DNA of 64,000 bases, from positions 1-64,000 of the forward strand of contig JAFGRY010000033.1 in NCBI GenBank assembly GCA_016934955.1, in the 5' to 3' direction. Position numbers and translations under genes: made by a program. Below the pieces are notes generated by a model. The model was not told the DNA's origin, did no database searches, and was given only the letters and a program-made list of their open reading frames with translations. How positions within the stretch are numbered: position 1 is the first letter of the stretch; every line of letters starts with the position of its first letter. Positions 24,039 to 32,331 of this stretch are shown here, in pieces. This stretch comes from a bacterium. GTDB taxonomy: Bacteria > Zhuqueibacterota > QNDG01 > JAGLOF01.

Positions 24039-25322
24039 CTATTCCTTGTTCTTTCTCAGGTACGCGGGAACATCGAGTTCACTGGCCGGAAAAGAACCCA
24101 GCCCGGAGCCCTTGCCGTTCCCGTTCCCATTCCCGTTTCCATTCCCGTTCCCGCTGCCTGCGAACGACATGAAGCCGTCTCCGCCGAACACTTCACTGAA
24201 CGCCTGTTCCAGCGGTTCGTTCTGCAGCTGGTTGAGCACCGGGACTGGATCTCTGTCAAAATCTGCACCGGTGAATATCTTTTTCCCGTTACCGGAAGCC
24301 CGCTTCGCTGTCTGTTTAACGCCGTCATGGCAGAATCCCGTGGCGATCACCGTCACCCGCACTTCCTCTTTCATGGACGGATCGATGACCGCTCCGAGAA
24401 TGATATTCGCATCGGCGCCCGCGACTTCAAAGACCACCGTCGCCGATTCGTTCACATCGTCAAGGCTCATATCGCTTCCGCCGGTGATATTGACCAGCAC
24501 GCCCTGAGCGCCCGTTATGGTCACATCCTCGATCATGGGACTGGTGATGGCGGCTTCGGCCGCTTTTTTGCCCCGGTTGTCACCGGACGCCACACCCGAT
24601 CCCATGAGCGCGTCGCCACTCTGACTCATGACCGTCTGCACATCGGCAAAGTCGAGGTTGATGAGACCCGGCACATTGATCACGTCCGAGATTCCCTTGG
24701 TTGCATGCAGCAGAATCTCGTCAGCGACCCGAAACGCCTTTTCCAGGGGAGTGTTTTTCGGCACCAGGGAGATCAGTTTCTGATTGGGCACCGTGATCAG
24801 GGTATCGACATTCTCCTTCAGATCCCGTATGCCGAGTTCGGCGCGCTGACTGCGTTTGATTCCCTCGAAGAGAAACGGTCGTGTCACGATGCCGACCGTG
24901 AGCGCGCCGATATCCCTGGCGATTTCCGCAACCACCGGCGCCGCTCCCGTCCCGGTGCCGCCCCCCATTCCGCAGGTGATGAACACCATGTCTGAGTCGG
25001 AGAGTACCTCGATGACCGCATCCTTGTTCTCCTCCACGGCCCGCCTCCCTACTTCAGGGATCCCTCCCGCTCCCAACCCCCTGGTAAGACTTTTACCAAG
25101 CTGGATTCTCGATGCGGCTTTGTTCAATTCAAGCGCCTGCAGGTCGGTATTCATGGTAATGAAATCGACCCCGGTCAGATTGTCTTCGATCATACGGTTG
25201 ACGGCGTTTCCCCCGGCGCCCCCGATGCCGACTACCCGTATTTTCGCGACCTCTCTTCGTTCTTCGACGAAATCGAAAAACATAGTACCTCCGGAATTAC
25301 CGCTGTGATTACCCATTGTCAT
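24039..25322 (-). CDS. ftsZ: Cell division GTPase FtsZ
   Basis: 427 residues. The tubulin signature GGGTGTGA is in 'CGMGGGTGTGAAPVVAE', 'VVGIGGAGGNAVN' forms the nucleotide-binding T1 region, and the T7 loop is NLDFADV. The C-terminal peptide 'ELDVPAYLRK' should bind FtsA. Before it the linker is a run of Gly-Asn dipeptides coded by an imperfect hexanucleotide repeat near 24112-24155. FtsZ polymerises into the Z ring at midcell. It is the last gene of the dcw operon, 19 bases after ftsA. AAGGAGG precedes the ATG at 25322; an ATG at 25316 is equally possible. Confidence 0.98.
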   Translation of the reverse strand: MTMGNHSGNSGGTMFFDFVEERREVAKIRVVGIGGAGGNAVNRMIEDNLTGVDFITMNTDLQALELNKAASRIQLGKSLTRGLGAGGIPEVGRRAVEENKDAVIEVLSDSDMVFITCGMGGGTGTGAAPVVAEIARDIGALTVGIVTRPFLFEGIKRSQRAELGIRDLKENVDTLITVPNQKLISLVPKNTPLEKAFRVADEILLHATKGISDVINVPGLINLDFADVQTVMSQSGDALMGSGVASGDNRGKKAAEAAITSPMIEDVTITGAQGVLVNITGGSDMSLDDVNESATVVFEVAGADANIILGAVIDPSMKEEVRVTVIATGFCHDGVKQTAKRASGNGKKIFTGADFDRDPVPVLNQLQNEPLEQAFSEVFGGDGFMSFAGSGNGNGNGNGNGNGKGSGLGSFPASELDVPAYLRKNKE

Positions 25323-25341
25323 ATGGCCTCCTTGTCTATTG

Positions 25342-26613
25342 TTACCCTTGAAAAAAGTCTTCCGCGACGGATCGAAGGGAATTGAAGAAGGTTTTCAAAA
25401 ATCCGCCCTTTCTTCCCGCGACCCTGAGCTGCTCATCGTTCTCATGCTCGATGCCGTAGAGCACCAGTCCCACACCCGTGGAAAAGACAGGACTCGATGC
25501 CGATTCGATCAGCCCCTGCAGCACGTGCGGGGCACCGACCTTCACCGGCACCCCGAATATCTCTTCAGCCAGTTCCGCTGCATTTTTCAGCAGAGCGCCC
25601 CCCCCGGTAAGGACAATACCCGCACCCAGTTTTTCACCGTATTCAGACCGTTTGATCTCTTTGGCGGCAAGACTGAATATCTCCTCCATTCGGGGCTGAA
25701 TGATAGACGTAAGCAGCGTCCTCGACACCTCCCTCGGCTCCCGCCCCCCGATACCGGGGACCATAAACGTGTCATCATCTCTCGATTCGGGGGCCAGGCA
25801 GCTGCCGTACCTGCACTTTATCATTTCAGCCTGTTCGATGGGTGTTCTCAGGCCGAGGGCGATATCGTTGGTCACATTCTGGCTCCCCAGGCCGATCACC
25901 GCCGTGTTGCGAATCACTCCTTCGTGAAAAAGGGCAATATCGGTGGTGCCGCCCCCGAGATCGATAAGCGCCACTCCCAGTTCTTTCTCATTTTCATCGA
26001 GCACCGCATAATGGGAGGCAATGGGCTCGAGCACAAGCTGTGACACATGATACCCGGCCTTGCTGACACTGCGCAGAATATTGTTCGCCGAAGTGACCGC
26101 GCCGGTGACGATATGTACCTCAGCTTCCAGGCGCACACCGGAAATCCCGATGGGATTCTTTATCCCCCCCTGGTTATCGACGATGAATTCCTGAGGAAGC
26201 ACATGGAGCAGCTCCCGGTCCGGCGGCAGATTGATGGCCCGGGCCGCTTCCAGCACCCTGTCGACATCCGACTGATCGATCTCTTTGTCTTTCCCGGCGA
26301 CGGCCACGACCCCCCTGCTGTTGATGCTCCGGATATGGTCGCCTGCAATGCCGACAACGAAATCCTGCACTTTCACTCCCGCGGTCAGCTGCGCTTCCTG
26401 AACCGCACGGTCGATTGATTGCACCGCCTGGTCGAGATTGATGACGACACCCTGCCGCAGCCCTTTCGAGGGGCTCATGCCCACACCCAGAATGCAGAGT
26501 TTATCATCTTCGCTCAGCTGACCGATGACGACACCAATTTTGCTGGTACCGATATCCAGCCCGGCAAATATTCGATGGTCCGGCTGTCTGTGTAAATCTC
26601 TCGGGTCCAACAT
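25342..26613 (-). CDS. ftsA: Cell division protein FtsA
   Basis: 423 residues from ATG 26613, which overlaps nothing essential and has GAGG eight bases upstream, inside the end of ftsQ. It is an actin-like ATPase: phosphate loop 1 'AGLDIGTSKIGVVIG', phosphate loop 2 'VALIDLGGGTTDIALF', and the adenosine motif 'GIVLTGGGALLKN'. The 1C domain lies between, and the C-terminus has a short amphipathic membrane-targeting helix ('FLKTFFNSLRSVAEDFF'). It tethers FtsZ to the membrane and recruits later division proteins. Confidence 0.97.
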   Translation of the reverse strand: MLDPRDLHRQPDHRIFAGLDIGTSKIGVVIGQLSEDDKLCILGVGMSPSKGLRQGVVINLDQAVQSIDRAVQEAQLTAGVKVQDFVVGIAGDHIRSINSRGVVAVAGKDKEIDQSDVDRVLEAARAINLPPDRELLHVLPQEFIVDNQGGIKNPIGISGVRLEAEVHIVTGAVTSANNILRSVSKAGYHVSQLVLEPIASHYAVLDENEKELGVALIDLGGGTTDIALFHEGVIRNTAVIGLGSQNVTNDIALGLRTPIEQAEMIKCRYGSCLAPESRDDDTFMVPGIGGREPREVSRTLLTSIIQPRMEEIFSLAAKEIKRSEYGEKLGAGIVLTGGGALLKNAAELAEEIFGVPVKVGAPHVLQGLIESASSPVFSTGVGLVLYGIEHENDEQLRVAGRKGGFLKTFFNSLRSVAEDFFQG

Positions 26614-26615
26614 AA

Positions 26616-27386
26616 TCAGATCCTCATTCCTAAAACCACCTGACTGGCATACCGAAGATCGATATACCGTACTTCGCCATACAATTGCTCCTGATCCATC
26701 TTGTCGAGAACCGCGTCCAGGCAATGTATTTTGTATTCAAGATTGTCCGTTCCGAATTTGACGGGGATAGCTCCCCGCACCGTGTAGACGAGGAGGGAAT
26801 CCGCCGTTCCCGTCACTATCTCCGAGATCCGGGAATACAGTTCCGGTTTCACCGCGATGACCGACCGCAGAAGATCGAGGGACTGCCTGATTCTGCGATT
26901 CCCGATGGTTGCACCGGTACGGGTTCCTCCGTGGTAGTCTCCCGAGAGAAGGGGAAGATTGTACATCTTTCCGGGACGCGACGGCAGAACGAGCCCGGTT
27001 TCGTCCAGGCAGTACAGTTCCCCGTCCACTTTTAAAAGCGCAATAGGCTGCTTTTCCTCGATACGCAGCTGAATGCTTCCCGGGTATGATTTGGTGACCT
27101 GCACCGATTCAACGAAGGGGATTTGCCGAAGGCGGGCATCAATCGCCGAGAGGGAAACAGTATGCATGTGCTCCGGCGAAACAAGTCCGGCCGCCTCCCG
27201 CACTTCCCCGTCGCTCAGCAGATCATTCCCTTTGAGAAGCACCTCCCGAACAGCCAGTGCGTCGGCGCCAGTGAGCCAGCGGGCGTACCCTGTGAACACG
27301 ATGTAGCACAGCACTCCGCTCGCCATCAGGACGAACAGCATCTTCACTTGCCGGGCTGCTCCGCCATTTATTCTCATCAGCATCAT
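26616..27386 (-). CDS. ftsQ: Cell division protein FtsQ/DivIB
   Basis: About 256 residues from the ATG pair at 27386, which overlaps the murB stop; ATG 27377 has better ribosome-site spacing. A short basic N-terminus, one membrane helix (residues 15-35), then a POTRA domain ('VREVLLKGNDLLSDGEVREAAG' and 'FVESVQVTKSYPGSIQLRIEEKQPIALL') and the beta domain ending in 'VRYIDLRYASQVVLGMRI'. It links the early Z-ring proteins to FtsL and the FtsWI synthase. Confidence 0.93.
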   Translation of the reverse strand: MMLMRINGGAARQVKMLFVLMASGVLCYIVFTGYARWLTGADALAVREVLLKGNDLLSDGEVREAAGLVSPEHMHTVSLSAIDARLRQIPFVESVQVTKSYPGSIQLRIEEKQPIALLKVDGELYCLDETGLVLPSRPGKMYNLPLLSGDYHGGTRTGATIGNRRIRQSLDLLRSVIAVKPELYSRISEIVTGTADSLLVYTVRGAIPVKFGTDNLEYKIHCLDAVLDKMDQEQLYGEVRYIDLRYASQVVLGMRI

Positions 27387-28291
27387 CCTTCCACGTGCAG
27401 TTCGAGCTCCAGCCGGATACCGAATCGTTTTTCGACCCTGGCGACGATCTCTTCGATCAGCCGCCGCACATCCTCCGAGCTGGCGCACCCGCAATTAACG
27501 ATAAAATTCGCATGTTTTTTCGATACCAGGGCATCACCGATACGAAGCCCTTTACATCCGGCAATATCGATGAGCCGGCCGGCGGCCTGTCCCGCCGGAT
27601 TTTTAAAAACCGATCCAGCCGAGGGCAGCGAGAGGGGCTGTTTCTCCTTGCGCTCACGCAGATAGGCCAGACGTAATCTGTCCATCTCCCGGGGATTACC
27701 CTCTTCCAGTGCGAACACCGCCTCGAGAATGGTGTCGGTTGTAGGGATATCGACAGTGCGGTACCCGAAATTAAGGTCTTTGCGGTCCCTTTTTTCAAGC
27801 GTCCCCATGGCGTCGAGAATTCTGCAGCTGTGCAGCAGATCGGCCATCTCCTGACCGTGAGCCCCGGCATTCATCCTCAAGCCGCCGCCGACCGTGCCCG
27901 GAATACCGGCCAGCCATTCCAGCCCGGCATATCCCCGCTCGATACAGTATTTCACCAGCGCTGCCATTCCCACTCCCGCTTCTGCGGTGATCTGACCGGC
28001 GCTGCAGCTGATACGAGTGAAGGACGCGGTGAGGTCGATGACCGCTCCTCTGAATCCCTCATCGGAAAAGAGGATATTCGTTCCCTTGCCGATCACCAGG
28101 TACCGCATGCCTTCACGGGCGGAGAAATCGATGAGCCGCGCCAGATCTTCCTGGTCCCTGGGGGCGATGAAATAATCCGCCGGTCCGCCGATGCGGAAGG
28201 ACGTATGTTCGGCCAGCAGCTCATCTATCAGGATTCCACCTCTGACAACCTGCCGCAGCCGCGCATACTGTTTTGCGCGATGATCGCTCAT
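27383..28291 (-). CDS. murB: UDP-N-acetylenolpyruvoylglucosamine reductase MurB
   Basis: 302 residues. The FAD-binding region is visible as 'HTSFRIGGPADYF', 'VIGKGTNILFSDEGFRG' and 'AGIPGTVGGGLRMNAGAHGQEM', and 'SLPSAGSVFKNP' holds the catalytic serine. It reduces the enolpyruvyl group to give UDP-MurNAc, using NADPH and FAD. Start and murC stop overlap by four bases (ATGA). There is no MurC-MurB fusion as in some chlamydiae. Confidence 0.97.
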   Translation of the reverse strand: MSDHRAKQYARLRQVVRGGILIDELLAEHTSFRIGGPADYFIAPRDQEDLARLIDFSAREGMRYLVIGKGTNILFSDEGFRGAVIDLTASFTRISCSAGQITAEAGVGMAALVKYCIERGYAGLEWLAGIPGTVGGGLRMNAGAHGQEMADLLHSCRILDAMGTLEKRDRKDLNFGYRTVDIPTTDTILEAVFALEEGNPREMDRLRLAYLRERKEKQPLSLPSAGSVFKNPAGQAAGRLIDIAGCKGLRIGDALVSKKHANFIVNCGCASSEDVRRLIEEIVARVEKRFGIRLELELHVEG

Positions 28292-29670
28292 CTGCCCAGA
28301 ATCTCAATCAATTCTTCACCTGTCTTCCAGATATCTCCCGCCCCCATGGTGATCACCAGATCACCCGGTTTGACCTCTTTCTTGATCATCAGCGGCAGGT
28401 CGGACAGATCCGGCACGTAGACAACATGCCGGTGTCCCAGCGATCTGGCCGCTTCCGCCACCAGCGCCCCGCTCACCCCGGGAATCGGTTCCTCCCGTGC
28501 CGCATAGACATCGGTGACGACGAGCAGGTCCGCATCGAAAAACGATTTGCCGAAATCTGTGGAGAAATCTCTGGTTCGTGAATAGAGATGGGGCTGAAAC
28601 ACCGCGATGATACGACGGTCCCACCCCTCTCTCGCGCCTTTGAGACAGGCCTTGATTTCAGTGGGATGATGCGCATAGTCGTCGACCACGAGAATATCAT
28701 TGATTTCGGCTTTCATTTCGAAACGGCGGTGCACACCCGTAAAGCGCATAAGCGCTGCTTTAATCTGCTCGAAAGGAATCTCCAGCTCGATTCCGACAGC
28801 AACCGCGGCGAGGGCATTCTTTATATTGTACTCACCCGGGAGCTGAATCATGATCCTGCCCAGCCGCTCTTCTTTCCACAGGAGAGTGAATTCGCTCTTG
28901 CCCATGTGGGTTTTTATTTCCGTCGCCCTTACATCGGCCTGCGGGGTCAATCCATAGGTGACGATACGACGTTTCAGCCGGGGCACGATCTCCTGCAGAG
29001 ACACTTCATCGAGACAGACGAACACGGCTCCGAAAAACGGCACCTTGTTGGCGAACGAGATAAAGCTGTTTTTTATATCATCCAGATCCTTGTAGCAGTC
29101 GAGATGCTCACTTTCAATATTGGTGATGACCGCCAGGGTCGGTGTCAGCTGCAGAAACGATCTGTCATATTCGTCGGCCTCGACCACCACATATTTCCCG
29201 CTGCCCAGTTTTGCATTCGTCTTCAGACTCTTCAGTTTTCCACCGATAATCAATGTCGGGTCGAGTTGCCCTTCCTGCAGCACCAGCCCGGTCATGGAAC
29301 TGGTGGTCGTTTTCCCGTGCGTACCCGCGATGGCGATACCATACTTCATCCGCATCAGCTCCGCCAGCATTTCAGCCCGTCGTATCACGGGAATACCCAG
29401 TTCATGAGCGGCCCTGACCTCCGGATTGTCCTCTTTGATGGCTGACGAGATGACGACCACATCGGCGCCCTTCACGTTTTCCGCTTCATGGCTGGCATTG
29501 ATTCCCGCACCCAGCTGTTTCAGGTGATCGGTGATCGGTGTCAGCTGCCGGTCGGAGCCGGTGACATCGAAGCCCAGATTGATAAGCACCTCGGCAATAC
29601 CGCTCATACCGATGCCGCCTATGCCCACCATGTGCAGTCTTCGTGTCCGTCCGAACATGCTGCCCCTCAT
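28288..29670 (-). CDS. murC: UDP-N-acetylmuramate-L-alanine ligase MurC
   Basis: 460 residues of standard Mur-ligase layout. The N-terminal Rossmann motif is 'HMVGIGGIGMSG', the ATP P-loop 'GTHGKTTTSSM', the central 'EADEYDRSFL' and 'TNIESEHLD', and the C-terminal 'YAHHPTEI' with 'FQPHLYSRT'. It adds L-alanine to UDP-MurNAc in the cytoplasm, the first step of the stem peptide. It is separated from murG by a small receiver-domain gene. Confidence 0.98.
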   Translation of the reverse strand: MRGSMFGRTRRLHMVGIGGIGMSGIAEVLINLGFDVTGSDRQLTPITDHLKQLGAGINASHEAENVKGADVVVISSAIKEDNPEVRAAHELGIPVIRRAEMLAELMRMKYGIAIAGTHGKTTTSSMTGLVLQEGQLDPTLIIGGKLKSLKTNAKLGSGKYVVVEADEYDRSFLQLTPTLAVITNIESEHLDCYKDLDDIKNSFISFANKVPFFGAVFVCLDEVSLQEIVPRLKRRIVTYGLTPQADVRATEIKTHMGKSEFTLLWKEERLGRIMIQLPGEYNIKNALAAVAVGIELEIPFEQIKAALMRFTGVHRRFEMKAEINDILVVDDYAHHPTEIKACLKGAREGWDRRIIAVFQPHLYSRTRDFSTDFGKSFFDADLLVVTDVYAAREEPIPGVSGALVAEAARSLGHRHVVYVPDLSDLPLMIKKEVKPGDLVITMGAGDIWKTGEELIEILGR

Positions 29671-29699
29671 ACGACACTCCTCGCCGCCGCTGCGTCCAT

Positions 29700-30074
29700 T
29701 CAGATGCGCTCAGCCGCTGAACAGGCTATTGACTCGAGTTCACTCTGATTGAACGGTTTCGGCAGCAGATAAAATGATTTTTCAGCCATAAGACATTCGG
29801 GCAAATGGGTATTGAAAAAATCGGAAATGTATACGACTTTCGCGCCGTATTCACGGAAGAACCGCCTGATCACGTGAATTGAGCCGTTGAGACCGTGGCA
29901 GTTCTCATCGATGACAACCAGGTCATATCCCTGCCGGGCATCATCATGGCCGATCATATCGATCGTCTTCGTTACCGCCTGCTCGGCGTATCCCCATTCT
30001 TCAAACAGTTTTTTTAAATCCGCCGCGACAATGCCGTCTTTCTCGGCAATAAGCACCCGCTTTTTTTCATTCAT
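29700..30074 (-). CDS. Single-domain response regulator (CheY-like) embedded in the dcw operon
   Basis: 124 residues from ATG 30074, which overlaps the 3' end of murG by eight bases, so translation is coupled. A complete receiver domain can be read: acidic pocket 'VLIAEKDGIVA', phospho-acceptor aspartate in 'YDLVVIDENCHGLNG', the Ser/Thr switch in 'VVYISDFF', and the conserved lysine in 'YLLPKPFNQ'. No output domain follows. It lies between murG and murC, 29 bases upstream of murC. It may relay a phosphorylation signal to the division machinery or act as a sink; the cognate kinase is not evident, though two orphan kinases lie at 47.3-54.3 kb. I know of no standard dcw cluster with this insertion. 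Confidence 0.88.
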   Translation of the reverse strand: MNEKKRVLIAEKDGIVAADLKKLFEEWGYAEQAVTKTIDMIGHDDARQGYDLVVIDENCHGLNGSIHVIRRFFREYGAKVVYISDFFNTHLPECLMAEKSFYLLPKPFNQSELESIACSAAERI

Positions 30075-31176
30075 TTCCGTTGTTCCCCCTTCGGTATAGT
30101 GATTGAATCTCTGCCGCGATTTTTCCGGCCGCGTCGGGTCTGGCCAGTTTTCCGGCTTTCCGTGCCATCTCTTTGCGCCTCTCTCCATCCTGCAGCAGCC
30201 CGCTCACGGCCTGGTAAAGTGTCTCCGTGTCGATTTCTCTTTCCCTGAACATGAGTGCGGCCCCTTCTTCCGCCAGAAGCTGCGCGTTCTTTTCCTGGTG
30301 GTTGTCAGCGGCTCCGGGAAAGGGAATACAGACGGCCGGTTTCCCCGCGCAGGTCACCTCGGCAATCGTCGTGGCCCCGGCCCGGCAGATCACCAGGTCG
30401 GCGGCCGCATACGCAAGATCCATGCGGTCAATATAGGGCAGCACGGTACAGCCGCTGCCGGTGCCCTGCATCGCCTCCGCTATCTCGACGTGCCAGCGGC
30501 GTCCCGCAGCCCAGACGACCTGGCAGTGATTACCGGCAAGAAGTCGCCGGGCCACCGGCACCAGGATCCGGTTCATATCTCTTGCACCCTGGCTGCCGCC
30601 GAAAACAAGCAGCACAGGAGGCTCTTTTTTCAGGTTGAAAAAGGTGATCCCGTCCTCTTTTTTTGCCGCGGTCACGTCAGCTCGCACCGGGTTTCCGGTT
30701 ACCCGCAGGTTGTCCTGCCGAGGGAACCATTCCCTGGTGCTCTCAAAACTAAGAAACACGCGGTCGACGCGTCCGGCCAGCTGTTTCGTGACCAGTCCCG
30801 GAGCCCGGTTCTGTTCCAGGAGAAAGGTCCGTTTATGCAGAAACAGTGCCGCCCTGATAACAGGCCAGGTGACATAACCGCCGGTGCCAATCACCACATC
30901 GGGATCATATGCCCTGACAATGGCCCGCGCCTGCAGAAAAGAGACCGCCATCTTCAGCGGGAACAGCAGATTCGCCAGCAGACGGCCCCGGTGAAGTCCG
31001 CTGATCCAGACTGTCCTGAAATCGATGCCGCGCCCGGGCACTACCGTCGCTTCCAGCCCCGCGGCGGTGCCGACGAAGAGCAGTCTGCTGCCGCGATCAG
31101 CCGCCAGTATATCGGCCACGGCCAGTCCGGGGTAGAGATGCCCCCCTGTACCTCCCCCGGTAAGCAGCACTCTCAC
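30067..31176 (-). CDS. murG: MurG: UDP-GlcNAc:undecaprenyl-PP-MurNAc-pentapeptide GlcNAc transferase
   Basis: 369 residues of the GT-B fold. The N-terminal glycine loop is 'LLTGGGTGGHLYPGLAVAD', the lipid-side loop 'GTGGYVTWPV', the second domain begins 'VLLVFGGSQGARDMN', and 'RAGATTIAEVTCAGKPAVCIPFPGAADNHQ' binds the UDP-sugar. It makes lipid II at the inner face of the membrane. It overlaps ftsW by four bases and the downstream receiver gene by eight. Confidence 0.98.
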   Translation of the reverse strand: MRVLLTGGGTGGHLYPGLAVADILAADRGSRLLFVGTAAGLEATVVPGRGIDFRTVWISGLHRGRLLANLLFPLKMAVSFLQARAIVRAYDPDVVIGTGGYVTWPVIRAALFLHKRTFLLEQNRAPGLVTKQLAGRVDRVFLSFESTREWFPRQDNLRVTGNPVRADVTAAKKEDGITFFNLKKEPPVLLVFGGSQGARDMNRILVPVARRLLAGNHCQVVWAAGRRWHVEIAEAMQGTGSGCTVLPYIDRMDLAYAAADLVICRAGATTIAEVTCAGKPAVCIPFPGAADNHQEKNAQLLAEEGAALMFREREIDTETLYQAVSGLLQDGERRKEMARKAGKLARPDAAGKIAAEIQSLYRRGNNGNE

Positions 31177-32330
31177 GCATACCTCCCAGGCTTTCCCGGT
31201 ACTGTTCTGGCGCGGCTGCGGGTGAATTTACGAAGGCCTTCAGGACGTTCCTTCGATATATTCAGAATAATACCGACACCGATCATCAGCACCAGCAGCG
31301 AGGACCCCCCGTAGCTGAGAAAGGGAAACGGCAGCCCCGTGACCGGAAGCAGGTTCACCGCCACTCCCGCATTCATGAGTGCGGTGATCAGGATCAGGAA
31401 AGTCACTCCGCCGGCAACGAGCATGCCGAACCGGTCGGGAGCGTTGAGCGCGATCCTCACGCCTCTCCAGAGGATGACCCCGAGAAGAAAGAATACCGCC
31501 GCGATCCCGATAAACCCCATCTCCTCGCCCAGGCTGGCCAGAATAAAATCGGAGAACGGCTCCGGCAGAAACAGCAGTTTCTGGGTTCCGGCACCATAGC
31601 CGACACCCCTGAATCCCCCGTGGGCGAGTCCCATGATCGACTGCTGCACCTGGTAGCTCATCTGTCCGCTGCCGAACACAGCCTCGAGATAACTCTGCAC
31701 GCGGTCGAGCTGGTACCTGAAGATCAGCAGCCCGACGCTGACAATGGGGATGAGACAGGCCAGCATCTTCCCCAGGGTTTTCAGGGATACGCCCCCCAGA
31801 TAAAACATGGTCATGGTCACTGCGAAAATGATCAGCGACGTACCCAGGTCCGGTTCGAGAAAAACCAGACCGATCATCGCCAGTATGATGAAATAGTGGA
31901 CCATAAGACGGTCTTCCGGTATCTGGGACCCTTTCCACTGGCGGCTGAAAAGGGAGGCGATGTAGAGGATTACCGCCAGTTTCACGAATTCCGACGGCTG
32001 CATGTCCTTGCCGAAGAAGGAAAGCGCCCGGCGGCTTCCGTTCACCTTGTCACCGAAAAAGACGAGGACGAGCATAACCGCCAGAATCAGAAACACAAAG
32101 GGCGTAATCCAGCGAATGCGCCGGTAATCGATCTTTGAAACGATGAACATGATGAGAAATCCGAGGACCACTCTGAACAGGTGCTGTTTAAAAAACATGG
32201 CGTCGTCGCCGTACATTTCGTCGGCCCGGAAGGAGCTGGCGCTGTAAATCATGAACAGACCGATCATTACGAGAGCGATGACCGCAAACAGCAGCAGAGA
32301 ATCATGCCGGATGTCCTTCGTGAATATCAT
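31173..32330 (-). CDS. ftsW: Division-specific SEDS peptidoglycan polymerase FtsW
   Basis: 385 residues with about ten membrane helices. Family marks are 'MQPSEFVKLAVILYIA', 'FLEPDLGTSLIIFAV', the large periplasmic loop around 'FLPEPFSDFILASLGEEMGFIG', and 'GLPFPFLSYGGSSLLVLM'. The aspartate in 'EPDLGTS' is the expected catalytic residue. It polymerises glycan strands with the FtsI homologue at the septum. It follows murD at one base. Confidence 0.97.
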   Translation of the reverse strand: MIFTKDIRHDSLLLFAVIALVMIGLFMIYSASSFRADEMYGDDAMFFKQHLFRVVLGFLIMFIVSKIDYRRIRWITPFVFLILAVMLVLVFFGDKVNGSRRALSFFGKDMQPSEFVKLAVILYIASLFSRQWKGSQIPEDRLMVHYFIILAMIGLVFLEPDLGTSLIIFAVTMTMFYLGGVSLKTLGKMLACLIPIVSVGLLIFRYQLDRVQSYLEAVFGSGQMSYQVQQSIMGLAHGGFRGVGYGAGTQKLLFLPEPFSDFILASLGEEMGFIGIAAVFFLLGVILWRGVRIALNAPDRFGMLVAGGVTFLILITALMNAGVAVNLLPVTGLPFPFLSYGGSSLLVLMIGVGIILNISKERPEGLRKFTRSRARTVPGKPGRYA

Positions 32331-32331
32331 G

